The notes below the pieces were generated by a model. That model saw only the letters and a program-made list of their open reading frames with translations, searched no databases and was not told the origin of the DNA. The translations under genes were made by a program, and so were the position numbers. A stretch of DNA of 48,358 bases, from positions 1-48,358 of the forward strand of contig CAYOYK010000018.1 of assembly GCA_964408185.1 (NCBI GenBank). Direction: 5' to 3'. Source of the DNA: CAYOYK01 sp964408185 (lineage in GTDB: Bacteria; Bacillota; Clostridia; Christensenellales; Aristaeellaceae). Positions 1 through 8,486 of the stretch are shown here, one piece after another (the first letter of the stretch is position 1; the number at the start of each line of letters is the position of its first letter).

Positions 1-81
1 GCAAGGGAAACAGTCAGACCATTAACCGCGAACTTGGATGCCGGATAGGCAAAGCATACGCCTTACGAATCGCGTCTCGCG

Positions 82-897
82 ATGGCGCGGTACGCCATGA
101 AGCGCTGCGCGTGGTTTCACACCAGCCACAAATACGGCTCCACCATGGATGTGCTTGCTCATGCTTTTGCCGAAATGCCGGGGCGAATCCCGCGCTGCAT
201 CTGCAAGCTCAGCGGCGACAGCATTGATGAGATTCGCTCTCAGGTTGAACTGCAAATCAACAGGCTGAGCATTCCGCGCATCGCCATTGGTCAAACGCAC
301 ATGGGCGGCGCGCTGGCAAGCGGCTTTGCAAAAGGCGATGAAAACGTGCTCAACGGCTTCCGCAGGCTCAAGGAGGAAGGCTTGGTGGAGGGCTTTACCG
401 TGGAGGTTCATCCGTGGACAAGCCGTCAGGCGCTGGATAACCTTCTGACGCATGCCGGACAGGACATCTTCGTGGGCTATTCGTTCTACTACAATCCTTT
501 GCAGCGTTACGCCCTGAACGAGCTGTTTGCGGAGATCATCCGCCAGAAGCGCCCGATTCTGGCCTTGCGCGCCATGGGCGGCGGCGCGGCCGATCGACAG
601 GCGCAGCGGCCGGCAAGCGCGGAGGATTTCATGCAGGCGCGGGCCGCCGAGCTGCTGCCTCTGTACCGCGACGCAGGCTTTGACGGCTGGGCGGATTTCG
701 CGCTTAGCTTCGAGCTGTCACGCCCCAACGTGGTTTGCGCCATCGGCTCCGCGCAGACGCCCCGCCATTTGGACGAATGCCTGAGCGCAGCCGCGGGTCC
801 CTGCGGTTTCCGGGAGGATACGGCCGCGCGCATAGCGGAGCTGCAAACAAAGTGGTCTGATGAAAAAGACCGCTTCGCCGCGGAGTGGACGATGTGA
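82..897 (+). CDS. Aldo/keto reductase family protein, 5'-truncated or broken
   Basis: The 271-residue frame reads as the body of an aldo/keto reductase (NAD(P)H-dependent oxidoreductase, TIM barrel). It contains a WFHTSHKYGST segment matching the family FDTA..YG motif, a CKLSG stretch in the place of the catalytic Lys, a GQTHMGG strand, and a late GSAQTPRHLDE segment typical of the cofactor-binding end. The usual N-terminal strand (LGRTGLKVS type) is missing. The ATG at 82 has no ribosome site and lies inside sequence that still looks coding (from about 61), but an in-frame TAG at 46-48 blocks extension to the window edge. The family Asp of FDTA is His here. The gene may be a pseudogene, may carry a frameshift near the edge, or may be a divergent member. 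Its substrate cannot be told; its place ahead of mannoside genes suggests sugar metabolism. Confidence 0.7.
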   Translation: MARYAMKRCAWFHTSHKYGSTMDVLAHAFAEMPGRIPRCICKLSGDSIDEIRSQVELQINRLSIPRIAIGQTHMGGALASGFAKGDENVLNGFRRLKEEGLVEGFTVEVHPWTSRQALDNLLTHAGQDIFVGYSFYYNPLQRYALNELFAEIIRQKRPILALRAMGGGAADRQAQRPASAEDFMQARAAELLPLYRDAGFDGWADFALSFELSRPNVVCAIGSAQTPRHLDECLSAAAGPCGFREDTAARIAELQTKWSDEKDRFAAEWTM

Positions 898-1026
898 GGA
901 TCGCTTGGAGCGGGCTCGGCCGAGAGGCCGGGTTCGTTCCTTGTGGAGACTTCTTTTCCGTCTTGCGCGGCAGACAAACCACTTTCTCCGCGCGGGCCGG
1001 TGGCATCCTAGTCAGGAGGGTCGCCC

Positions 1027-1959
1027 ATGATCGTAACCGTTACGCTGAATCCGGCAATTGACCGCATGCTGACGCTTCAGGGCTTGCTGGAAGGGTGCGT
1101 CAATCGCGTGGACTCATCCCATGAATTTGCGGGAGGCAAAGGAATCAATGTCAGCCGCATACTCCGGCATATGGGAGAGGAATCGCTGCTGCTGGGCGTG
1201 GCCGCTGGCAAAAACGGGCTTCGGCTTTGCGACGCTTTGGCGGCGGAAGGGCTGAAGGAGGCGCTTCTCCGCACGCCGAGCGGCGAAACGCGCGTCAATA
1301 CCAAGCTGTATGATCTTCGGCGCAGCGCGACGACCGATCTGAACGAAACGGGGCCCGCGATGGGCGCGGATGATTGGGGCGAATTCCTGCGGCGCTTCGA
1401 GGGCAGCGTTCACGCGGACGATATCATCGCGCTTTGCGGCAGTTTGCCTCCCGGAGCACCGGACGACGCTTACGCGCAGCTGATTTCGATCGCTTCGCGC
1501 AAGGGCTGCCGCACCCTGCTGGACACGAGCGGCCGAGCCTTCGGGCAGGCGCTTGCCGCAAGCCCGACGCTGGTCAAGCCGAATCGGGACGAGCTGTCGC
1601 AATGGTGCGGACGGCCGCTGCCGAACTTATCCGACGTGCTGGAGGCCGCTCAGGCGCTGCTGACAGCCGGGGGGAAAACGGTCGCCGTTTCCATGGGCGC
1701 CGAGGGCGCTTTGCTGGTGAACGCGAAGACGCGGCTTTTTGCCCCCGCGATCCCTGTGACGGCGCGTGGCACCGTTGGCGCGGGAGACTCCATGGTGGCG
1801 GCTCTCGCGCGCGGCATGGAGCACGGAACGGACGAACGCTCGCAGCTTCAAGCGGCCGTGGCGTGGGCGACCGCGTGCGTAGAAGCGGGCGGGACGGGAC
1901 TTTTGCAAAGCGAAGCGCCGGAAAAGTATCGCTCTCTCATCCGGCTGCGCGAGCTGTAA
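1027..1959 (+). CDS. PfkB-family 1-phosphofructokinase / tagatose-6-phosphate kinase type
   Basis: A 310-residue cytoplasmic sugar-phosphate kinase of the FruK/LacC branch of the ribokinase superfamily. The start MIVTVTLNPAID is the hallmark of this branch, followed by the substrate-binding FAGGKGINVSR segment (about residues 37-47) and the anion-hole motif TVGAGDS with the likely catalytic base Asp254. Length is normal. The ATG at 1027 follows AGGAGG with a 7-base spacer. In a mannose locus it probably phosphorylates a hexose phosphate (fructose-1-P, fructose-6-P or tagatose-6-P) towards fructose-1,6-bisphosphate; the exact substrate is inference. It is followed 38 bases later by the GH5 gene, so the two are probably cotranscribed. 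Confidence 0.9.
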   Translation: MIVTVTLNPAIDRMLTLQGLLEGCVNRVDSSHEFAGGKGINVSRILRHMGEESLLLGVAAGKNGLRLCDALAAEGLKEALLRTPSGETRVNTKLYDLRRSATTDLNETGPAMGADDWGEFLRRFEGSVHADDIIALCGSLPPGAPDDAYAQLISIASRKGCRTLLDTSGRAFGQALAASPTLVKPNRDELSQWCGRPLPNLSDVLEAAQALLTAGGKTVAVSMGAEGALLVNAKTRLFAPAIPVTARGTVGAGDSMVAALARGMEHGTDERSQLQAAVAWATACVEAGGTGLLQSEAPEKYRSLIRLREL

Positions 1960-1997
1960 AAGCGTGTGATTCGCAATGAATAGCAAGGAGAATCGGC

Positions 1998-3005
1998 ATG
2001 AGCAGACAAACGGTGCTGCCCCGATGGCGGGGCTTTAATCTGGAGATGGGCTTGCGCGAGGACGGGCGCTATCTCGACGAGGACTTTGCCATGATCGCCG
2101 AGCTGGGCTTTGATTTTGTGCGCCTGCCCGTGCGTTACGATCGCTGGACGAAGAACGGCGACCCCTTTGCGGTGGATGAATCCGGCATGGAATGGCTGGA
2201 TGAAGGAATCCTGCTGGGAGAAAAGTACGGCCTGCATGTCTGCCTAAATATGCATCGCGCGCCCGGCTTCAGCGTCTCCGGCTTTGAGGGAGAGCCTTTT
2301 ATGCTGTTTCAGGACGACGAGGCCGCGCGCTGCTTTGCCCTGCACTGGGAGATGCTTGCGAAGCGTTACCGCTCCCGTCGCAATCTGAGCTTCAACCTGC
2401 TCAACGAGCCGCGCTGGGTATCCCAGACGAGGCACAGCGCGGTAATGCGCGCCGTCGTCGGGCGCATCCGCGCGATAGACGGCGAGCGCCTGATTTTGCT
2501 GGACGGCGTTGGTACGGGCAATGACTTCCCGACGGAGCTGGTAGATTTGGCGGCACAGAACGTCGCGTTTTCCACACGCGGCTATACGCCCCTTGGGCTG
2601 ACGCACTACAACGCCACATGGGGGCATCATCGGCAGTACGAAACGACGCTTCCTGTTTGGCCCAACCAGCGCAGCCGCATTTCCTCCACCGATCTTTACG
2701 ACGGCCTGTGGGATCAAAAGCGCTTGGAAGGAAAATACGAAGCGTGGGCGGCCATCGCCGAGGCAACGCGCTGCGGCGTGCTCTGCGGCGAGTGCGGGTG
2801 CTACCGGGAAACGCCTCACGGGGTAGCGCTCGCGTGGATGAACGATTTGCTGGACGCGCTGACCCAGCGCAACATCGGGTACGCTCTGTGGAATTTCCGC
2901 GGGCCGTTCGGCATTCTGGATTCCGAACGAAAGGACGCCGAATACCGGGACTTCCACGGGCATGCGCTGGATGTTCGAATGCTGGAGGTCCTGCGGGCGC
3001 ATTAA
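1998..3005 (+). CDS. Glycoside hydrolase family 5, intracellular
   Basis: A 335-residue GH5 (clan A) TIM-barrel glycosidase. Visible landmarks are RGFNLEMGL near the N-terminus, FDFVRLPV (strand 2), HRAPG, the acid/base motif NLLNEPR with Glu137, HYNATW, the putative nucleophile Glu265 in VLCGECGCY, and the aromatic LWNF at 297-300. There is no signal peptide, so it acts in the cytoplasm on imported oligosaccharides. By context the substrate is probably a short beta-mannoside or glucomannan fragment; the family also covers beta-glucanases, so specificity is inferred. The ATG at 1998 follows AAGGAG with a 7-base spacer. The next gene is a diverged paralogue without catalytic residues. Confidence 0.9.
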   Translation: MSRQTVLPRWRGFNLEMGLREDGRYLDEDFAMIAELGFDFVRLPVRYDRWTKNGDPFAVDESGMEWLDEGILLGEKYGLHVCLNMHRAPGFSVSGFEGEPFMLFQDDEAARCFALHWEMLAKRYRSRRNLSFNLLNEPRWVSQTRHSAVMRAVVGRIRAIDGERLILLDGVGTGNDFPTELVDLAAQNVAFSTRGYTPLGLTHYNATWGHHRQYETTLPVWPNQRSRISSTDLYDGLWDQKRLEGKYEAWAAIAEATRCGVLCGECGCYRETPHGVALAWMNDLLDALTQRNIGYALWNFRGPFGILDSERKDAEYRDFHGHALDVRMLEVLRAH

Positions 3006-3017
3006 GGAGGCAGACGG

Positions 3018-3761
3018 ATGAAGCAACCGGATTTTCCGCAATGCAATGGAGTTGCGATGACCCTTGAAAGGTTTCTGTCCTTGCCGCCGTCAGGCGGAGA
3101 CATGATTCGGCTGTCGGCGGACGGCGCGTCCCTGACGGACGCGGCCGACTGGGAGGCGCTCGACCGTGCGCTAAACGACGCGTTCCTGCGCTACGAGTCT
3201 GTGCAGTTGGCGCTGGCTACCGCTCCGGGCTATCCCGGCAGCGAGGAGGAGCATCTGTTTCGTGATCCGGCGCCGCGCGAAGCCTTTGCGTCGCTTTGGA
3301 ACGCAATCGCGCGTCGTTACGCGGAGCACGGCGACAAGCTCAGCTTTACGCCGCTTGAGTGTCCGCGCGAGCAATGGACGCGTCTCCCCTACTTGGGGCC
3401 GGCCGAGCACGCGGCCGTCATGCGGCCCGCCGTGGACGCTATCCGGCAGGCGGATCAGCGGCGGCTGATCGTGCTGGACGGTTTGGACGGAGGTGAGCAG
3501 CCGCCGACGGATCTTTTTGACCTGCCGCGCACGGGGCTTTGCATGGCGCTTTCGGCAAAGCGCTGCCTCGACCGAGGCTGGGACGACAAGCGGCTGGCGC
3601 TTCATCTGGATATGTGTGCCGCGTACGCGCAGGCGGCGAACCAGAGCGTCCTGTGCCTGCTGACGTCCGCCTCCGGCGAAGCGGAAGAAGCGTGGATGAC
3701 GCGCGTCATTCCCATGCTGCGGGCGCGCGGGATTGATCGCGTGCTGCGTCGGCTCCTTTGA
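3018..3761 (+). CDS. GH5-like protein lacking both catalytic glutamates (pseudoenzyme)
   Basis: A 247-residue protein clearly related to its upstream neighbour. Residues 77-155 parallel the GH5 segment running from EPFMLF to LILLDG, and GWDDKRL parallels LWDQKRL. The acid/base motif LNEPR has become LECPR (Cys115 in place of Glu137). VLCGE, which carries the nucleophile, has become VLCLL (Leu215 in place of Glu265). About 40 residues around the substrate-binding HYNATW strand, and the C-terminal LWNF, are absent. AAGGAGG lies 7 bases before the ATG and the frame is intact, so it is probably still made. It cannot be a standard retaining glycosidase. A binding or regulatory role, or decay in progress, are both possible. 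Confidence 0.8.
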   Translation: MKQPDFPQCNGVAMTLERFLSLPPSGGDMIRLSADGASLTDAADWEALDRALNDAFLRYESVQLALATAPGYPGSEEEHLFRDPAPREAFASLWNAIARRYAEHGDKLSFTPLECPREQWTRLPYLGPAEHAAVMRPAVDAIRQADQRRLIVLDGLDGGEQPPTDLFDLPRTGLCMALSAKRCLDRGWDDKRLALHLDMCAAYAQAANQSVLCLLTSASGEAEEAWMTRVIPMLRARGIDRVLRRLL

Positions 3762-3799
3762 ACGGAATTCCCCGCCACTCTTGCTTTGGGAGCTAAACG

Positions 3800-4777
3800 A
3801 TGAACAAACAGTTTGACGTAATCGGCATGGGAAACCCATGCGTGGATCTGCTGACGCGCGTCGCGGAGATTCCTCCGGCCGGGCACAGCACGGGCGTTTT
3901 GGAAAACAGCTGGCAATCCGGCGGAAAGGTCGCTACGGCGCTATGCGCCTTGTCGCGTCTCGGCGCGAGCTGCGCCATCGTCGGCACGGTCGGCGGCGGC
4001 GTTTACGGGCAGTTCTGCCAAGCCGACTTGGCTGATCACGGGGTGGATACCTCTCATCTGGAATGCAAGCCCGAAAGCGAAACGCCGTTTTCGATTGTCC
4101 TTTCGGACGAGAAAAGCAAGGAGCGCACCATCCTGTATCACGGCCAAAGGCAGGGGCAGCCGAGCGACGCGTGCCTTGATTTTGTCCGCGGCGCGCGCAT
4201 CCTGCATCTGGAAACCGCCAAGCCGTACAACCTGAAGGCCGCCTTGGCCGTTCGGGAGGCAGGCGGACTGGTGTCCTTTGACGCGGACTACTACGTCCCC
4301 GAAATGGACGAGCTTACGTGCCGCACGGACATACTGATTGGCTCGGCGGGCTATTACCGCGCGGTATTCCCCACGGGCACGCTTGAGGCAAACATGCGCG
4401 CGCTCCGCCGCAAAGGGCCGAGGCTTGTCGCCTTCACGTTTGGCGCAAAGGGCTGCGCGCTGCTTGACGACGACGGTTTTTCTGAAATCGAGGGCTTTTC
4501 CGTGCCGGTTGTGGATACGACGGGCGCGGGAGATGTTTTTCACGGTGCGTTCCTATACGGGATCCTTCAGGGCTGGACAAGCGTTCGCTGCGCCCGCTTT
4601 GCCTGCGCCACGGCGGCGATCAAGTGTACCCGTTTGGGCGGGCGCGCCGCGATCCCGACGTTCGACGCCGTTGAGACCTTTCTAAGAACAGGCGTCATCG
4701 ATGACAGCGGGTTTGACCTTCGGGTCGAGCGATATCGCCATCCGCCCTTCGAGAACAAAGGAGGAATTGGGTTTTGA
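3800..4777 (+). CDS. PfkB-family carbohydrate kinase (ribokinase-like)
   Basis: A 325-residue sugar kinase of the ribokinase/fructokinase branch: start FDVIGMGNPCVDLL, QSGGKVATA (diglycine switch, about residue 38), and the C-terminal DTTGAGDVFHGAF motif with catalytic Asp245. It phosphorylates a free sugar with ATP in the cytoplasm. Mannose, fructose or a related hexose released by the glycosidases is the likely substrate, but this cannot be read from the sequence. The ATG at 3800 follows GGGAG. Its TGA (4775-4777) overlaps the TTG start of manA, so the two are translationally coupled. That favours a sugar whose 6-phosphate feeds ManA, such as mannose. Confidence 0.9.
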   Translation: MNKQFDVIGMGNPCVDLLTRVAEIPPAGHSTGVLENSWQSGGKVATALCALSRLGASCAIVGTVGGGVYGQFCQADLADHGVDTSHLECKPESETPFSIVLSDEKSKERTILYHGQRQGQPSDACLDFVRGARILHLETAKPYNLKAALAVREAGGLVSFDADYYVPEMDELTCRTDILIGSAGYYRAVFPTGTLEANMRALRRKGPRLVAFTFGAKGCALLDDDGFSEIEGFSVPVVDTTGAGDVFHGAFLYGILQGWTSVRCARFACATAAIKCTRLGGRAAIPTFDAVETFLRTGVIDDSGFDLRVERYRHPPFENKGGIGF

Positions 4778-5865
4778 GGTCATACGAACAGATTTGGAAG
4801 CTTGTGCCCAATAAGATCAGGCGCTATCCCGGCGGCCGTGAGCTGGATCGTTTTCGCGGGATTGTTCCGCCTGAGGACGACGGCTGCCCCGAAGCGTGGG
4901 TCGGCTCGGATACTCGCTCGCTCTACGCCAAGGGGGAGGACGCCAACGAGGGCTGCGCCGAGTGCGTTTCGCCCGACGGGAAGCGGCAATACCTGTTTGA
5001 GGCGATCGCGGCTGATGCGGAGCATCTGCTCGGCGAAAAGCATATCGCGCTCAGCGGCAGGCAGGTCGGCGTGCTGGCAAAGCTGCTGGACGCGCAGGCG
5101 CAGCTCAATCTGCAATGCCATCCCTCGCGGGCTTATGCCAAGGCCGAGTACGGCAGCGCGTTTGGCAAGGAGGAATGCTGGTACGTGTTGGGCTTGCGGG
5201 ACGACACGGAGGAACCGCCGTATGTGTACATGGGCTTCGCGGATGAGGACGCAAGGGAGAAGCTGGCGTATGGCTACGACCACCGTGATCGGCGGCTGCA
5301 GGAGAGCTGCTGCCACAAAATCCCGCTTCATGTCGGAGATCTCTTTTTTATCGGGGCGGGAGTGCCGCACGCCATCGGGCCGGGCTGCTTTCTTCTTGAG
5401 GTGCAGGAGCCTTCCGACGTGACCGTCACGCCCTTTTATCCGTCGCATTTGCAGCTGTCGCCAGCGGAGCTTGCGCAATACAGGCGGCGCACGCTGAATT
5501 GCTTCGACTATACGGCGCGAACCTTCGAGGAAACCATGCGGCATTGCGCCGTGCAGCCCCGCGAGCTTCGGCGGGGCGATTGGGGCATTGAATCGCTGAT
5601 GATCGGGCCGGCGCAGACGGACTACTTCTCCTTTACGCGCCTTCAGGCATGCCGACCCGTGGAGCTGACGCACACCGGCTTTCCACAAATCGCAATTGTG
5701 CAAAGCGGCAGCGCGTGCCTGCAATGCGGCTCGCAGCGGCTCTGGGTGCGTCAGGCGGACGAGCTGTTTCTTCCCGCCTCTGTCGCCCCAATTGTGCTTG
5801 CGCCGCAAGGCGACGGGGCAACCCTGCTGCTGTGCAATCCGGCAGGCGCTGTCAAGGAGCCGTAG
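4774..5865 (+). CDS. manA: Mannose-6-phosphate isomerase, class I
   Basis: A 363-residue type I phosphomannose isomerase (zinc cupin) interconverting mannose-6-phosphate and fructose-6-phosphate. Zinc-site motifs are present: LNLQCHP (Gln114, His116), GKEECWY (Glu134) and GVPHAIG (His199). The start PNKIRRYPGG fits the family. The start codon is TTG at 4774 inside the stop of the kinase gene (TTGA overlap), with AAAGGAGG about 9 bases upstream. It is the last gene of the plus-strand operon and is followed by a strong hairpin at 5935. It links mannose from the GH2/GH5/GH130 steps to glycolysis. Confidence 0.92.
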   Translation: MRSYEQIWKLVPNKIRRYPGGRELDRFRGIVPPEDDGCPEAWVGSDTRSLYAKGEDANEGCAECVSPDGKRQYLFEAIAADAEHLLGEKHIALSGRQVGVLAKLLDAQAQLNLQCHPSRAYAKAEYGSAFGKEECWYVLGLRDDTEEPPYVYMGFADEDAREKLAYGYDHRDRRLQESCCHKIPLHVGDLFFIGAGVPHAIGPGCFLLEVQEPSDVTVTPFYPSHLQLSPAELAQYRRRTLNCFDYTARTFEETMRHCAVQPRELRRGDWGIESLMIGPAQTDYFSFTRLQACRPVELTHTGFPQIAIVQSGSACLQCGSQRLWVRQADELFLPASVAPIVLAPQGDGATLLLCNPAGAVKEP

Positions 5866-5934
5866 GCGCTGAGCCGCAGGTGCTGTCAATGTGCCGTAGA
5901 CGGCCTTCTTGCACAAATCCGCAGACGTCAAAAA

Positions 5935-5966
5935 AGCGGGGACGGATCTTTCGATCCGTCCCCGCT
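5935..5966. terminator. Bidirectional intrinsic terminator between manA and the binding-protein gene
   Basis: A perfect 14-bp stem (5935-5948 with 5953-5966) closes a TTTC loop. A run of five A on the left gives a U-run for the minus-strand transcript; CTTT follows on the right. It sits between two convergent genes. Confidence 0.9.
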
Positions 5967-5977
5967 CTTTAGGTGGC

Positions 5978-7474
5978 TTAGAAGCCGTTCTCGGCGAAGA
6001 AAGCATCCAACTGGGTCTTGACTTCCTTCAGATAGTCGTCAATACCGGCGTTCTTAAGCTGCTCGTTCACCTTGGCGATGTCCGCGTCCACATCGTCGGT
6101 CTTGCCGACGATCAGCGGCAGCACGTACTGATTGAACACGTTCTCCAGCGCGGCGAACTGCGCGGATACCGGCGTTACATCAAACGCGAAGCTGTCCACA
6201 TAGTTGGGGCGCAGGATCCCGTGCATACGGTCGTACAGCTCCTGCTTTCCGGCCCACTGCTCACCCGCGGGGGGCTCCATGCGATCCACGTGCCAGCCCC
6301 AAGGCTGCATGGCGGAGCTTCCGAAGCCCACGTCGTCGTTGCTGCCCAGCGGAACAACGCAGCCCTTGTCATCGAGGTTGTAGTGCTTGCCCAAGATACC
6401 ATATTGTGTAAGCATGTAATAGTCGGGATCATAGCGCAGCTTATCCAGCACGGCAAGCGAGCGCGGGATGTCAGAGCAGGTGCGCGGCACGGCAACGCCG
6501 TTGCCGATGACGGGATTGCTGTTGACGAAGCCCTTCACGTCCGCGTTCAGGAAGATGTTCACCTTCCAGTCGGGATGCTGAGCAATCCAATCGCGGCCAA
6601 CCGATTCCACGCCGGCGATGTTGCTCTTGCAGGCGTAGGTCAAGCCCTGCTGGAAGAGCGTCTCGCCCTCGGTCTGGTTGGAGAGCACGTTCTTGGACCA
6701 GAAGCCCTGATCGTACCAGCTCTTCATGCGAGCGACGAATGTCTTGAATTCCTCGGTCTCAAAGTAGTTGATCACGTCGGTCGTGTTGCCAAGCGTCACG
6801 CCGTAGTAAGCGGACTCGTTGACGACCCACTGGTACTGGCCCAGCGCGGCCTGAATCACGGAGTCCTTGATCTTTCCGCTCGTCTCGTTGAAGGGGATCG
6901 TGTTGGGATCCTTTTCAAGGCACTTCTGGAAGTACAGCTCCATGTCCTCCCAGGTGGTAATGGGATTCTGAATGCCGAATTCCTCGGCCATGTCCGCGCG
7001 GTACAGGATACCGTTGGACTTCAGCTCTTCCCAATCACAAGGTACGGTGTAGATCTTTCCCGCGACGCGAGCGCCGTTCCACTGGTCCACCGTCATGTTG
7101 GCCCAGCTCTGCGGAGCGTACTCAGGCAGATACTCGTCCAGCGGCAGATACGCGCCCTTGCGCGCCAGCGCCAGATACTGCGCCCAGCTTGCCGTGTAGA
7201 TGAGGTCGATCTTCTCGCCGGACGCCAGCTTGAGGTTGTACTTGTCCTGCCACTTGTCCCAGCCGAGGAACACCCAGTTGATGGTGCAATTGAAGTCCCG
7301 CATCGTCAGCTCGTTCAGCTGATCGGCGACCGACTGCATATCCTTGGGCTGATCGCCCAGCAGCACGAAGGTCAGCTCTTCCTGTTTGCTGGTGTCCAGC
7401 TCAGCCATCGCGGGCAGCGCGACGGACAGCGCAAGCGCCAACACGAGCACCAGAGAAAGAATCCGCTTTGCCAT
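5978..7474 (-). CDS. ABC transporter extracellular solute-binding protein (LplA-like)
   Basis: A 498-residue family 1 sugar-binding protein with a signal peptide (MAKRIL, hydrophobic core, ALPAMA-E cleavage). The mature part has the usual start (QEELTFVLLGDQPKDMQSV), IDLIYTASWAQY, and many aromatic residues expected in an oligosaccharide site. There is no lipobox cysteine, which is unusual for a Firmicutes binding protein; it may be held by another means or released. It is the last gene of the permease-permease-binding protein operon and ends at a shared terminator. Context suggests manno-oligosaccharides as ligand (inference). A GGAGGAT site lies just before the ATG. Confidence 0.9.
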   Translation of the reverse strand: MAKRILSLVLVLALALSVALPAMAELDTSKQEELTFVLLGDQPKDMQSVADQLNELTMRDFNCTINWVFLGWDKWQDKYNLKLASGEKIDLIYTASWAQYLALARKGAYLPLDEYLPEYAPQSWANMTVDQWNGARVAGKIYTVPCDWEELKSNGILYRADMAEEFGIQNPITTWEDMELYFQKCLEKDPNTIPFNETSGKIKDSVIQAALGQYQWVVNESAYYGVTLGNTTDVINYFETEEFKTFVARMKSWYDQGFWSKNVLSNQTEGETLFQQGLTYACKSNIAGVESVGRDWIAQHPDWKVNIFLNADVKGFVNSNPVIGNGVAVPRTCSDIPRSLAVLDKLRYDPDYYMLTQYGILGKHYNLDDKGCVVPLGSNDDVGFGSSAMQPWGWHVDRMEPPAGEQWAGKQELYDRMHGILRPNYVDSFAFDVTPVSAQFAALENVFNQYVLPLIVGKTDDVDADIAKVNEQLKNAGIDDYLKEVKTQLDAFFAENGF

Positions 7475-7546
7475 AGTTCCATCCTCCTTGATTTTTCCGC
7501 TTTCGCGGTTTATTCACCCATTCTCGCGTTTGTGAAAATGGGAAAA

Positions 7547-8473
7547 TTATCCTTTTACGGCTCCGATGGTCAATCCTTTGACAAAATACTTTTGCACAAA
7601 CGGGTACAGCAGGATGATCGGGCCCGTGGCGACGACCGCCGTCGCCATTTTGATGCTCTCGGTCGGCGGCGTATCCGTTACGACGTTGGCCCCCAGCGCG
7701 CTCAGTTGAAGCATAGCATTGACGTTCTGAATCACGTTTTGCAGGTAGTATTGCAGGGGCCACATCTCGCGCTTGTTGATAAACAGAGAGGCATTATACC
7801 AGTCGTTCCAATAGTTGAGCGCCAAAAACAGGCCGATGGTCGCCATGCCAGCCTTCGCCAGCGGAAACACGATTGAAAACAAAATGCGGAAGTCGCTCGC
7901 GCCGTCGATTTTCGCGCTCTCGGTCAGGCTTTCCGGAATGGAACTGATGAAGGAGCGCAGCAGGATGATCAGCCACGACGTGCACAGCGGCGGCAGCAGA
8001 AGCGCCCACAGCGTGTCCGTTAAGTGCAGATAGTTCGTCACCATCACATAGTAGGCCACCATGCCGCCCGAAAACAGCGTGGTAAAGTAGAAGAAGAACG
8101 AAAAGCCGTTGCGGTACTTAAAGTCCTTTCGCTGCAGCGCGTATGCTGCCATAAACATAATCAGCATTCCCAGCAGCGTTCCGGCAACCGTGATCAAAAT
8201 ACTTACCTCGTAGGCCTGAAACACGTTCACCGTTCCGTTGAACACCCGCGCGTAAGCCTCCGTGGAGAACCGCGTCGGCCAAAACCCGTATCCGTACTGA
8301 TAAATGGCGGACTCCTCGGTAAAGCTGGCCACGATCAGCAGCCAGAACGGAATTACGCACAGCAGCGCCATCAGCCCTGTGAGCGTATACCCCACAATAT
8401 TAAATACCACACGATCGGCTCCTGCGTGGATTTTTGGCCGAGTCGTCCTTTGAAGCGTCAGTTTCTGCGACAT
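7547..8473 (-). CDS. ABC sugar transporter permease (LplC/YtcP-like)
   Basis: A 308-residue inner permease with about six membrane segments. The first lies around residues 27-50 (FNIVGYTLTGLMALLCVIPFWLL). The cytoplasmic EAA loop that meets the ATPase is ESAKIDGASDFRILFSIVFP. The C-terminus (KYFVKGLTIGAVKG) is typical of the MalG/LplC class. It sits 13 bases after its partner permease and 72 bases before the binding-protein gene. No ATPase gene is nearby, so a shared MsmX/MsmK-type ATPase elsewhere probably powers it, as is known for related Firmicutes importers. Confidence 0.92.
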   Translation of the reverse strand: MSQKLTLQRTTRPKIHAGADRVVFNIVGYTLTGLMALLCVIPFWLLIVASFTEESAIYQYGYGFWPTRFSTEAYARVFNGTVNVFQAYEVSILITVAGTLLGMLIMFMAAYALQRKDFKYRNGFSFFFYFTTLFSGGMVAYYVMVTNYLHLTDTLWALLLPPLCTSWLIILLRSFISSIPESLTESAKIDGASDFRILFSIVFPLAKAGMATIGLFLALNYWNDWYNASLFINKREMWPLQYYLQNVIQNVNAMLQLSALGANVVTDTPPTESIKMATAVVATGPIILLYPFVQKYFVKGLTIGAVKG

Positions 8474-8486
8474 GCGTATCCCCCTC

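Noticed and set aside
898..1026. Possible terminator (GGCTCGGCCGAGAGGCC region) between the first two genes
   Set aside because: Only short competing stems and no T-run; not convincing.
5909..7876. Plus-strand open frame of 655 codons
   Set aside because: Antisense to the binding-protein gene and crosses the terminator at 5935.
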